Shown here: positions 1-7,595 of the stretch, in pieces | How the letters are laid out: the number at the start of each line of letters is the position of its first letter | Numbering within the stretch: position 1 is the stretch's first letter | Made by a program: the position numbers and the translations under genes | From: Alphaproteobacteria bacterium CG11_big_fil_rev_8_21_14_0_20_39_49 | GTDB lineage: Bacteria > Pseudomonadota > Alphaproteobacteria > Rickettsiales > UBA6187 | Assembly: GCA_002787635.1 (NCBI GenBank) | Contig: PCXK01000023.1 | Coordinates: 736 to 64,735, forward strand | Length of the DNA: 64,000 nt | Direction: 5' to 3' | Notes under the pieces: model-generated | Database searches by the model: none | What the model was told of the DNA's origin: nothing | Seen by the model: the letters and a program-made list of their open reading frames with translations, nothing else

Positions 1-26
1 GCCGGATAATTTATAGTATTTTTTGA

Positions 27-218
27 TTATTTTGCGAATAAATATAGACCGCCTAACAGAAGAACGGCAAATAGCTGTAACGCAACACGGGCGACCATTA
101 GCTTATTGCCGTGTTTTTTGTTGAATTCTCCGCCTTTTGCCATAACCAGAACTCCTGCGACTAAAACCAGCAGGGTAATGCCTGTTAGGACGGTAAATAA
201 TAGTAAAGATGGTTCCAT
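27..218 (-). CDS. HIG1-domain twin-transmembrane protein
   Basis: This small inner-membrane protein of about 63 residues has two hydrophobic segments separated by a short polar turn (residues about 27-42, containing AKGGEFNKKHGNKLM). That pattern is the hallmark of the hypoxia-induced-protein (HIG1) family, common in alphaproteobacteria, and in mitochondria linked to respiratory complex IV. A role near the respiratory chain is inferred from the family only. I start it at the ATG at 218 because the upstream in-frame start falls inside the rpmG terminator; no strong ribosome binding site is visible. It lies downstream of rpmG on the same strand. Confidence 0.7.
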   Translation of the reverse strand: MEPSLLLFTVLTGITLLVLVAGVLVMAKGGEFNKKHGNKLMVARVALQLFAVLLLGGLYLFAK

Positions 219-250
219 GACCGTAAAATATAACAATTTTATTGAAATAG

Positions 251-281
251 CAATAAAAAACCCCCAAGCGTAGCAAGGGGG
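251..281 (-). terminator. Rho-independent terminator after rpmG
   Basis: On the minus strand a CCCCC/GGGGG stem with a small inner GC pair is followed by TTTTTTATTG. It lies 30 bases past the rpmG stop and separates rpmG from the HIG1-type gene. Confidence 0.75.
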
Positions 282-310
282 CAAAAGGAGAAATTATATA
301 TAAAAGCAAA

Positions 311-553
311 TTAGTTAGCTTTAGGGTTAGGCATTTTCTTCTCAACAAAAAGAACATGCATTCCCGGTTTGTTATCATTAGCCGAATTGCCTTTATCGTC
401 TTTTACGGCTTTAGGGTCGTACTTTTTGAAAGATAACTTTTCAGGTTGTTTCTTAGGGTTTCTTTTTTTAACGAAGAATGTGCCTGTAGGCTTGCCGTTC
501 TTATTAATACCAGTGCTAGTTAATTTTACTAATATCGTATTCTTCTTAGCCAT
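311..553 (-). CDS. rpmG: 50S ribosomal protein L33, extended form
   Basis: The N-terminus ([15 protein letters not shown]) and the core ([25 protein letters not shown]) are those of bacterial L33, a component of the large ribosomal subunit near the E site. The start is set at MAKKNT (553) because the family begins there; the longer in-frame extension has no L33 similarity. The protein is about 80 residues against the usual 50-55. The extra length is a short insertion (NKNGKPTG) in the first beta hairpin and about 17 residues (roughly [13 protein letters not shown]) between the core and the C-terminal HVLFVEKKM strand. The Cys pairs of zinc-binding L33 forms are absent. Confidence 0.9.
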   Translation of the reverse strand: MAKKNTILVKLTSTGINKNGKPTGTFFVKKRNPKKQPEKLSFKKYDPKAVKDDKGNSANDNKPGMHVLFVEKKMPNPKAN

Positions 554-696
554 TTTCTTATATCCATTTGGTAATAATCCGAGCAAGGCAAAATAAAGAC
601 TTTTACATAAATGTCAATAGTAATATTAACGCTTGCAATTTTTAACCTAAAACTTTAGTTTTTAGCCCTATTTTCGTCGTCGGTCGAGGAGTTTTT

Positions 697-1575
697 ATGA
701 TTAAACCATTAAGAAAAGCGGTTTTTCCCGTCGGGGGGCTGGGGACGAGATTCCTGCCTGCAACAAAAGCTATCCCTAAGGAGATGCTGCCTGTTGCTGC
801 AAAGCCGCTTATACAATATGCTTTCGAAGAGGCCGTGGAGGCAGGTATTGAAGAATTCATATTCATCACAGGACGCAATAAAAGTGCTATAAACAACCAC
901 TTTGACCACGCTTTTGAGCTGCAATCAATTTTGAACAGAGATGAAAAGAAAAAAACTCTGTCTGCCGTTAAGGACTGGATACCTAAATCGGGTCAGATAG
1001 CTTTCATTCCGCAAAAAGAGGCTAAAGGGCTGGGACATGCCGTATGGTGTGCCAGAAATTTTATAGGAGATGAGCCGTTTGCCGTATTACTTGCCGATGA
1101 GATGGTGTTAAATAAACAAAAGGGGTTGCTTGCCCAAATGGTAGAAGTCTATAACAAGGTAGGCGGAAATATTATAGCGGTAGGCGAAGTACCTAAAGAA
1201 GATACGAGGAAATACGGTATTTTAGACCCTATAAACCCAGACGAAAAAGGCAATGTAATAAAAGTCAAAGCTATGGTTGAAAAGCCTGAACCTGAGGACG
1301 CTCCGTCTAATTTATCAATATCGGGCAGATATATACTTGAGCCTAAAATATTTGATTATCTTGCAAAAGGCAAGGAAGCCAAAGACGGCGAGATACAACT
1401 TACCGATTCTATGCAGGAAATGCTCGGTGAGGCTGATTTTTACGGCTATAAGTTTGAAGGAAAACGTTTTGACTGCGGTAACAGGCTGGGTTTTTTGGAG
1501 GCTAACATAGCTTATGCAATGGAAGATGATACTATGAAAGACCGTGTCGGGTTTATGTTGAAAAAATTCGTTTAG
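697..1575 (+). CDS. galU: UTP--glucose-1-phosphate uridylyltransferase
   Basis: GalU joins UTP and glucose-1-phosphate to make UDP-glucose, a cytoplasmic precursor for envelope polysaccharides. At 292 residues it has the normal length. The nucleotidyltransferase signature GGLGTRFLPATKAIPKEMLP is at residues 13-32, the metal-binding segment LLADEMV near residue 130, and the sugar-binding EKPEPEDAPSNL near residue 205. GAGGAG about 7 bases upstream supports the start. The gene for UDP-glucose dehydrogenase begins 8 bases after the stop, so the pair forms a two-step pathway from glucose-1-phosphate to UDP-glucuronate. Confidence 0.97.
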   Translation: MIKPLRKAVFPVGGLGTRFLPATKAIPKEMLPVAAKPLIQYAFEEAVEAGIEEFIFITGRNKSAINNHFDHAFELQSILNRDEKKKTLSAVKDWIPKSGQIAFIPQKEAKGLGHAVWCARNFIGDEPFAVLLADEMVLNKQKGLLAQMVEVYNKVGGNIIAVGEVPKEDTRKYGILDPINPDEKGNVIKVKAMVEKPEPEDAPSNLSISGRYILEPKIFDYLAKGKEAKDGEIQLTDSMQEMLGEADFYGYKFEGKRFDCGNRLGFLEANIAYAMEDDTMKDRVGFMLKKFV

Positions 1576-1583
1576 AGGACAAA

Positions 1584-2891
1584 ATGAAGGTAGTTGTTAT
1601 CGGAACGGGATATGTAGGGCTTGTGTCGGGGGCGTGCTTCGCCGATATGGGGCATGATGTAGTTTGCGTTGATAAAGATGAGAATAAAATCAAAAAGCTG
1701 CTAAGGGGCGAGATTCCGATATATGAACCGGGCTTAGATGAAATAGTAAAGAGAAACTCACAAAACGGCAGGCTTAATTTCTCCAAAGTGCTATCTGATG
1801 TTATACATGATGCACAAGTTGTGTTGCTGGCAGTCGGAACCCCGACAGATGCAAGTACGGGGCGTGCCGACCTGCAATATGTATTTGCCGCAGCACAGGA
1901 AGTTGCCGATAATCTAAGCAGTCAGGCTGTTATCGTTACTAAATCGACTGTTCCGGTGGGTACGGGAGCAAAGGTTTTGCAGATATTGAAAAGTAAATGT
2001 AAAGGTTTGTTGTGTGATGTAGCTTCTAACCCTGAATTTTTGAGGGAAGGTGCTGCAATAGATGATTTTATGAAGCCTGACAGGATAGTTGTCGGGTGTG
2101 AAACGGAGTTTAGTAAAAATGTAATGAGTGAGCTTTATAAGCCGCTGATTGATAAAGATACACCGATTTTATTTACTAATATTCCGACTGCCGAGCTTAT
2201 TAAATACGCATCAAACGCATTTTTGGCTACAAAAATTGCTTTTGCCAATGAAATATCGGATATATGCGAGGGAGTGGGAGCTAATGTTGACCTTGTAATA
2301 AAGGGTATGGGAATGGATAAACGCATCGGCGGTAAATATATGCAGCCCGGTCCCGGATATGGCGGCTCATGCTTTCCCAAAGACACTATGGCATTGACGC
2401 ATATAGCAACCGATGCAGGCTTTCCGACCAAAATAGTAGAGGCGGTAATTAATTCGAATGACGACCGCAGAAAACGCATGGTAAGTAAAATAGTTTCCGC
2501 CGCAGGTGGTAGTGTTGCAGGCTGTGATATCAGTATATTAGGGCTTACTTTTAAAGCCAATACCGATGATATGCGTTATAGCCCCAGTTCGGTTATAATA
2601 TCACGGTTACTTGCCAAAGGTGCTAATATTTCGGTTTATGACCCCGAAGGCATGAATGAAGCCAAAAAGGAACTGACACAGGAGAATATAATCTGGTGTA
2701 AAACAGCCCGAAAAGCGATAATGGATTCTGATATTGTGGTAATCCTTACCGAATGGGACGAATTCAAAAATCTTGATATCAGTGAAGTAAAAAAATTGAT
2801 GAAAGGCAATCTTGTTGTTGATTTGAGGAATATACTTGATGCCAAGGTTGTTGAGCAGGAAGGCTTGAGTTATGTCTGCCTTGGAAAGTAG
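1584..2891 (+). CDS. ugd: UDP-glucose 6-dehydrogenase
   Basis: This NAD-dependent cytoplasmic enzyme oxidises UDP-glucose twice to UDP-glucuronate, used in capsule, LPS or exopolysaccharide synthesis. The Rossmann loop GTGYVGLVSG is at residues 7-16, the GTPTD segment near residue 88, and the catalytic Cys263 lies in GPGYGGSCFPKDT. The C-terminal UDP-binding domain (TFKANTDDMRYSPS) follows. Length 435 is typical. It is translated just after galU, very probably from one transcript, and matches the capsule-synthesis-like gene at 7.6-9.1 kb in theme. No terminator immediately follows it. Confidence 0.97.
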   Translation: MKVVVIGTGYVGLVSGACFADMGHDVVCVDKDENKIKKLLRGEIPIYEPGLDEIVKRNSQNGRLNFSKVLSDVIHDAQVVLLAVGTPTDASTGRADLQYVFAAAQEVADNLSSQAVIVTKSTVPVGTGAKVLQILKSKCKGLLCDVASNPEFLREGAAIDDFMKPDRIVVGCETEFSKNVMSELYKPLIDKDTPILFTNIPTAELIKYASNAFLATKIAFANEISDICEGVGANVDLVIKGMGMDKRIGGKYMQPGPGYGGSCFPKDTMALTHIATDAGFPTKIVEAVINSNDDRRKRMVSKIVSAAGGSVAGCDISILGLTFKANTDDMRYSPSSVIISRLLAKGANISVYDPEGMNEAKKELTQENIIWCKTARKAIMDSDIVVILTEWDEFKNLDISEVKKLMKGNLVVDLRNILDAKVVEQEGLSYVCLGK

Positions 2892-2945
2892 CCGAGCATC
2901 AAAAATGCTATATAGTGTTTTGTAAAGGATATTTTAATTATATTA

Positions 2946-3055
2946 CTACGTCGTTCCAAACCTGATTTGGAATCCAAGAAAGAAAAAGAAGTATGCACAA
3001 AGTGCATGCATTATTTATATTACTTGGATCCTATGGTCAAGCCATAGGAAGACGT
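2946..3055. repeat. Imperfect palindromic intergenic repeat
   Basis: The outer ends read ACGTCGTTCC and GGAAGACGT, with inner AATCCAAG and CTTGGAT arms and a TGCACAAAGTGCATGCA hairpin in the middle. Related modules (TATGGCTTGACCATAG, then ATCCAAG, then a short hairpin) recur at 34.9 kb. It looks like a dispersed palindromic element of the genome. The rest of the 2892-3512 gap holds a terminator and a MITE-like element, listed separately, and no gene. Confidence 0.6.
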
Positions 3056-3252
3056 TTGTATATCGAATTATAAAGTTAATTTACTATAAACGGAACTTTC
3101 CTAAGTTTTTTTCATTTTCTTACGTTCTTTTAACTAAATGTTAACTTTTTGAGGCAATAATACAATTATTGGTTAGAGCTCTGAACGCAAGGGGTAAAAA
3201 AGCCAAAAAGCAATGTCAGGTAGACAATTAAGCTATAAAAATAAAAAAATAT

Positions 3253-3285
3253 CCCACCACAGGTAGAGGTGGGTTTTGTTTTTTT
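3253..3285 (+). terminator. Rho-independent terminator, possibly of a small RNA
   Basis: A CCCACC/GGTGGG stem with a 9-base loop is followed by TTTTGTTTTTTT. It lies about 360 bases past the ugd stop with no open reading frame between. It could end the galU-ugd transcript or a small RNA in the A-rich stretch at about 3160-3285; I could not match that stretch to any known RNA family. Confidence 0.65.
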
Positions 3286-3286
3286 G

Positions 3287-3434
3287 GGAGTGTTCAATAA
3301 GCATAGCTTTTGTCATGCTGAATTTATTTCAGCATCTCTAACATGACAAAGTAGATGCTGAAACGAGTTCAGCATGACAAAAAATTAAAAACTTCAGTGC
3401 AATTTTTACAAAAGCTATGTTTATTGAACACTCC
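3287..3434. repeat. MITE-like element, family A, copy 1
   Basis: This 148-bp element has 27-bp terminal inverted repeats (GGAGTGTTCAATAA-CATAGCTTTTGT, left 3287-3313 and right 3408-3434) with one mismatch. Inside are two arms of the hairpin TCATGCTGAA...TTCAGCATCT. It has no coding capacity. Related copies lie at 14722 and 44927. Confidence 0.8.
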
Positions 3435-3512
3435 AATTTTTTTTATCCATTAAAAATTTGACTGTGCTTTATAAAAAGATATAGTTTACCGATAAAAAAT
3501 AATGGAATAATA

Positions 3513-4127
3513 ATGACTAATTATGTTCATAAAGGCGATTTGCCTGATAGTGTTGTTTTTAATCAATCGGTTGCGGTTGATACTGAAACTTTGGGATTAA
3601 ATAATCTGCGGGATAAGCTTTGTGTTGTTCAGCTATCGGCAGGTGACGGTAACGCACATCTGGTACAGATGGATAGAGAATCGTATCACGCACCTAACCT
3701 GAAAAAACTGTTTGAAGACGGCTCGGTCACTAAAATATTTCACTTTGCAAGATTTGATGTGGCGGTGATAAAACATTATCTGGGTGTTGATACGAATAAT
3801 ATATACTGCACTAAAATAGCCTCCAAGTTATGCAGGACTTATACCGACAGCCACGGGTTAAAGGATTTGTGTCAGGAATTGCTGGATAAGAAGATATCAA
3901 AACAACAACAATCCTCAGACTGGGCAGCAGAAGAGCTTTCTAAAGAGCAGATACAATATGCCGCATCTGACGTGCTTTTCTTACATGGTTTGATGGAAAA
4001 GCTTGATTTTATGCTCAAAAGAGACGGTCGCATGGAATTGGCACAAAAATGTTTTGATTTTATTCAGACTAGAGCCGAGCTTGACCTTGCCGGTTGGGCT
4101 GAACAGGATATTTTTGCACATAAATAA
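3513..4127 (+). CDS. rnd: Ribonuclease D, short form
   Basis: This is a 3'-5' exoribonuclease of the DEDDy superfamily, expected to trim 3' ends of tRNA and other stable RNAs. The catalytic set is visible: Asp23 and Glu25 (VDTETLGL), Asp82 (HFARFDVAVI), Tyr149 and Asp153 (YAASDVLFL). At 204 residues it lacks the two HRDC domains of the 375-residue E. coli enzyme, as is common in alphaproteobacteria. It is convergent with lptC, the two stops being only 2 bases apart. It follows a MITE-like element, so its promoter must lie in the last 75 bases or within the element. Confidence 0.9.
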   Translation: MTNYVHKGDLPDSVVFNQSVAVDTETLGLNNLRDKLCVVQLSAGDGNAHLVQMDRESYHAPNLKKLFEDGSVTKIFHFARFDVAVIKHYLGVDTNNIYCTKIASKLCRTYTDSHGLKDLCQELLDKKISKQQQSSDWAAEELSKEQIQYAASDVLFLHGLMEKLDFMLKRDGRMELAQKCFDFIQTRAELDLAGWAEQDIFAHK

Positions 4128-4129
4128 TT

Positions 4130-4807
4130 CTATTTACTCGGAGCCGATGTTTTTTTGATATTTTCAGGATAAAGAACTAGCTTCACATTTCCGTCAAAAA
4201 CTACTCTTTGCCCTTTGTCATATAGCCTTACACTATTTGCTTCTATAGTGCCGGCAGGACCTTTTCCGGTAACCTTACTGTCACTATATGCCATATGCTT
4301 ATCCATATCGATAAATATGTTACTCAAGTAAAACTCATAACCGTCATTGGTAAATAGGTACACCGAGTCGCTTAGTTCCAAAAGTTCTTCCTTGTGCTTT
4401 AACACGCCTTTATTTGCGTTAAGCAAGACCCATCTGCCGTCACGTAGTTCAACAGAGGCATTTATCGTATCTAGTATAAGCACTTCATCCTTGATTTTTG
4501 TAGCTGTTTTTGCGGAGATGTTATAAGTCTGGTTGTCCTTGTCTACTCCTTGAAAACGCGGATTTATCATTTTTGGTGGTTTACCTTCACTTCCTGCTTC
4601 TATGTTTGAAAAAGTGATTCTGTAATTATCATGTGCGGGGTTCAATAACGGCTGCAAAATAAGTGTAAACATCAATATTAAAGCTATTGCAGATAAAATA
4701 AACTTTGTAGCAAATACAACCCTTGTATAACCGATAACAGGCTCAAGAAGCATATTTATAAGCTTTTTTAGGGCTTTTATCAGATTGTTTATTTTACTTT
4801 TGAGCAT
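4130..4807 (-). CDS. lptC: LPS export system periplasmic protein LptC
   Basis: LptC is the membrane-anchored periplasmic link of the LPS transport bridge, passing LPS from LptB2FG to LptA. The protein has a basic cytoplasmic start, one transmembrane segment at about residues 32-54, then a beta-strand-rich periplasmic region with repeating short strands (for example ITFSNIE, NASVELRDGRWVLLNANKGVL, VTGKGPAGTIEANSVRLYDKG) typical of the beta-jellyroll. The GPAGTIEA motif is characteristic. At 225 residues it is slightly longer than E. coli LptC (191). In alphaproteobacteria rnd commonly sits beside lptC, and lptA usually follows; here the gene is last before the convergent rnd. Confidence 0.85.
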   Translation of the reverse strand: MLKSKINNLIKALKKLINMLLEPVIGYTRVVFATKFILSAIALILMFTLILQPLLNPAHDNYRITFSNIEAGSEGKPPKMINPRFQGVDKDNQTYNISAKTATKIKDEVLILDTINASVELRDGRWVLLNANKGVLKHKEELLELSDSVYLFTNDGYEFYLSNIFIDMDKHMAYSDSKVTGKGPAGTIEANSVRLYDKGQRVVFDGNVKLVLYPENIKKTSAPSK

Positions 4808-4887
4808 TTTGTCAATTTTAGTTAATTTGTACCGATTCTATGCAAAATACTATTATTTGCAAGGAAAATAGCCATGTCCTAGTTTGC

Positions 4888-4916
4888 TTTACATTAAGAT
4901 TTTAATGGGGTATAAT
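4888..4916 (+). promoter_or_regulatory. Sigma-70-type promoter upstream of hpf
   Basis: TTTACA (4888-4893) and TATAAT (4911-4916) are separated by exactly 17 bases, with GGGG before the -10 box. It lies about 72 bases before the hpf start and between divergent lptC and hpf. Seen in sequence only. Confidence 0.65.
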
Positions 4917-4988
4917 TAAACTATGAGTATTCTTCAGAATATAATATCATTTTTAAAACCAATTATATAAGAAAAGGGAGGTCTTGTT

Positions 4989-5597
4989 ATGCAGATAACC
5001 GTATCTGGTAAACACCTAGAAATTGGTACTGCTTTGCAGGAATATGTAACAGCAGAGCTTGAGGCAGTAGTAACTAAATATTTTGAACACGCAATTAGTG
5101 CAGATGTCGTATTTACAAAGGAAAGACACCTGTTTAAAGCGGATATTCTCGTGAATGAAGGTACGGGAAATAGTACGCTCATCAAAGGCAGTGCGGAAGA
5201 TGATGACGTATATACGGCATTTGATTTGTGTTCTGCAAAAGTTGAAAAGCAATTAAGGAGATATAAAGGAAGAATCAAAAATCATCACAAAACCAGAATT
5301 GACAAGGATAATATCGAATTTATCCCCGGTACTAAATATATATTGTCATCTGAGGTTGAGGCAAAAGATAGTGAGTCGGAGGACTATAACGACGCTCCTT
5401 TGATAATCGCCGAGAAGCCTACTGAAATAGAAACTTTAACAGTAAGTGATGCGGTTATGAGAATGGATTTGGGGCAGTTGCCTGCCTTGATGTTCATAAA
5501 CAAAAAGACAGGTTCTGTTAATGTGGTTTATCGCCGTGAAGACGGTAATATCTCATGGATAGACTCCGCAAGGGTAGCAAAAGAAGCTGCCGCATAA
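4989..5597 (+). CDS. hpf: Ribosome hibernation promoting factor, long form
   Basis: The 202-residue protein has an N-terminal S30AE/YfiA domain (residues 1-about 105, beginning MQITVSGKHLEIGTAL) and a C-terminal long-HPF dimerisation domain (about 140-200, with AVMRMDLGQLPALMFINKKTGSVNVVYRREDG). The N-terminal domain occupies the tRNA/mRNA channel of the 30S subunit; the C-terminal domain pairs two ribosomes into inactive 100S particles in stationary phase or starvation. A strong GGGAGG ribosome binding site precedes the start. It has its own promoter and terminator, so it is probably monocistronic. Confidence 0.93.
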   Translation: MQITVSGKHLEIGTALQEYVTAELEAVVTKYFEHAISADVVFTKERHLFKADILVNEGTGNSTLIKGSAEDDDVYTAFDLCSAKVEKQLRRYKGRIKNHHKTRIDKDNIEFIPGTKYILSSEVEAKDSESEDYNDAPLIIAEKPTEIETLTVSDAVMRMDLGQLPALMFINKKTGSVNVVYRREDGNISWIDSARVAKEAAA

Positions 5598-5620
5598 ACT
5601 ATAAATTACTTAAAAACTAA

Positions 5621-5646
5621 AAAGCCCTCTTATTGAGGGCTTTTTT
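5621..5646 (+). terminator. Rho-independent terminator after hpf
   Basis: A GCCCTC/GAGGGC stem (5624-5629 with 5635-5640) is followed by TTTTTT. It lies 25 bases past the hpf stop. Confidence 0.85.
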
Positions 5647-5739
5647 ATGTTCAATTTGGTCTATTTACAATACTAATTATTGTGTGATTAACCTATTTCA
5701 GTTATTATCCGAAATCTAATAAACAAATTATGATTAAGT

Positions 5740-7572
5740 ATGTGTGGAATAATAGGTATTATAAGTGATTCGGATGTCGTCAGCCGGCTGATAGAAGGTC
5801 TTAAGCGTCTTGAATATAGGGGGTATGATTCTGCGGGAATCGCTGTTAAGTCCAATTTAGGCGATATGTCGATATCAAGGTCGCGTGCTAAAGGAAAGAT
5901 AATAAATCTTGAAAGAGCCGTGGAAGAAGAAAAGCCGCAAGGGTGTATAGGTATCGGACACACAAGGTGGGCTACGCACGGTTCACCTACATTAATAAAT
6001 GCCCATCCGCATGTATCGGAGAATATTGCGGTAGTCCATAACGGCATTATTGAGAATTTCCTTGAAATCCGTAGCGAACTTGAAGAAGAAGGTGTAAAAT
6101 TCGTAACCCAAACCGACACGGAAGTTATTCCTAACTTATTGCAGAAATTTATAAAGCAAGGTAAATCCCCTAAAAATGCTATGCTTGAAGCTGTAAAGAT
6201 ACTAAAAGGTGCATTTGCGATAGGTGCTATATTCTCAGGTGAAGATGATGTTCTTTTGATAGCAAAACAGGGGTCGCCATTGGCTATAGGCTATGGAAAA
6301 GAGGAAATGTATATAGCATCGGACGCACTTGCTCTTTCACACATGACAAAAAAAATATCATATCTGGAAGACGGTGATATCGGCGTTCTGACAAAAAATG
6401 ATGTAAAGCTTTATGATTTTTCAGGAAAAGAAATTGAGCGTGCGGTAATTGAGGTGAAAGCCGAAGATGTAATGGTTGCAAAAGAAAATTATTCTCATTA
6501 TATGCTAAAGGAAATTTATGAGCAGCCTACCGTAATAGCTAATAACCTGAAAAGCTGCTATCACCCTGTTACGGGTAAGGTTGAGTTGCCGCAATTACCT
6601 TTTAAGCTGAAAAATATTACCGCTATCAATATTGTTGCTTGCGGCACATCTTTTTACGCCGGAATGACTGCAAAATACTGGATTGAACAAATAGCACAAG
6701 TGCCTGTAAATGTAGACATAGCTTCAGAGTTCAGATACCGCAAGCCCATATTGCAGAAAAACGGGTTGACTATTGTTATATCGCAGTCAGGGGAAACGGC
6801 GGATACGCTGGCGGCAATGAGATATGCAAAGCAAAAAGGTCAGCATACACTTGCTATAGTCAATGTAAGGACAAGCACTATGGCAAGAGAGGCTGACGCT
6901 ATTTTAGAAACCCATGCCGGACCTGAAATAGGGGTGGCATCTACAAAAGCATTTACAGCCCAGCTTATGACGTTGGCTTGTTTTACCCTTGCATTGGCAG
7001 TAAGCAAAAAAAGTATATCCAATATAGAAGAAGCCGAGCTATCACACTCGCTTTCGGAAATGTCATCACGTATGGTGGATATTTTCCATCATGATGAAAT
7101 GATAGAAAAATTATCAAGGGATTTGGTTAATGCTTCTCATATTATCTATATCGGTCGGGGGCTTACTTATCCTCTTGCCTTAGAGGGTGCGTTAAAATTA
7201 AAGGAGATAACCTATATACCTGCCGAGGCAAATGCCGCAGGCGAGTTAAAACATGGTCCTATAGCCCTGATTGACGATAATGTCCCTATTATTGCGATTG
7301 CCCCGTCAGATGAATTATTTGAAAAAACGTCAGGAAATATAAATGAGGTTGTCGCAAGGGGAGGGAAGGTAATATTACTTTCAGATAAAAAAGGTATATC
7401 GCAACTAGAAGATATCGTCCATACCGTGATAGAGCTACCTGAAGCCGACCCGTTTGCGGCTCCCATATTATATGCAATCCCTATACAGCTTATAGCGTAT
7501 TATGTAGCTATCGCCAAAGGGACTAATGTTGACCAGCCGAGAAACCTTGCAAAGTCCGTAACGGTTGAATAG
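5740..7572 (+). CDS. glmS: Glutamine--fructose-6-phosphate aminotransferase (isomerizing)
   Basis: GlmS makes glucosamine-6-phosphate from fructose-6-phosphate and glutamine, the first committed step to UDP-GlcNAc for peptidoglycan and lipid A. The protein begins MCGIIG, so Cys2 becomes the N-terminal nucleophile of the class II glutaminase domain (about residues 1-220). Two SIS sugar-isomerase domains follow (CGTSFYAGMTAKYW near 300; IGRGLTYPLALEGALKLKE near 470), and the C-terminus DQPRNLAKSVTVE is the conserved tail. Length 610 is standard. The start is fixed by the required MCG. No glmS ribozyme is visible upstream, as expected for proteobacteria. Confidence 0.97.
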   Translation: MCGIIGIISDSDVVSRLIEGLKRLEYRGYDSAGIAVKSNLGDMSISRSRAKGKIINLERAVEEEKPQGCIGIGHTRWATHGSPTLINAHPHVSENIAVVHNGIIENFLEIRSELEEEGVKFVTQTDTEVIPNLLQKFIKQGKSPKNAMLEAVKILKGAFAIGAIFSGEDDVLLIAKQGSPLAIGYGKEEMYIASDALALSHMTKKISYLEDGDIGVLTKNDVKLYDFSGKEIERAVIEVKAEDVMVAKENYSHYMLKEIYEQPTVIANNLKSCYHPVTGKVELPQLPFKLKNITAINIVACGTSFYAGMTAKYWIEQIAQVPVNVDIASEFRYRKPILQKNGLTIVISQSGETADTLAAMRYAKQKGQHTLAIVNVRTSTMAREADAILETHAGPEIGVASTKAFTAQLMTLACFTLALAVSKKSISNIEEAELSHSLSEMSSRMVDIFHHDEMIEKLSRDLVNASHIIYIGRGLTYPLALEGALKLKEITYIPAEANAAGELKHGPIALIDDNVPIIAIAPSDELFEKTSGNINEVVARGGKVILLSDKKGISQLEDIVHTVIELPEADPFAAPILYAIPIQLIAYYVAIAKGTNVDQPRNLAKSVTVE

Positions 7573-7595
7573 ACTTGTTGATTGGAGTTGTTATT

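Noticed and set aside
3160-3252. Cyclic-di-GMP riboswitch or 6S RNA in the ugd-rnd gap
   Set aside because: The A-rich stretch shares a few bases (ACGCAA, GTCAGG) but lacks the conserved stems; kept only as a possible unknown RNA.
5650-5739. glmS ribozyme or riboswitch upstream of glmS
   Set aside because: The gap is only about 90 bases, carries the hpf terminator nearby and has no ribozyme core; such ribozymes are typical of Firmicutes.
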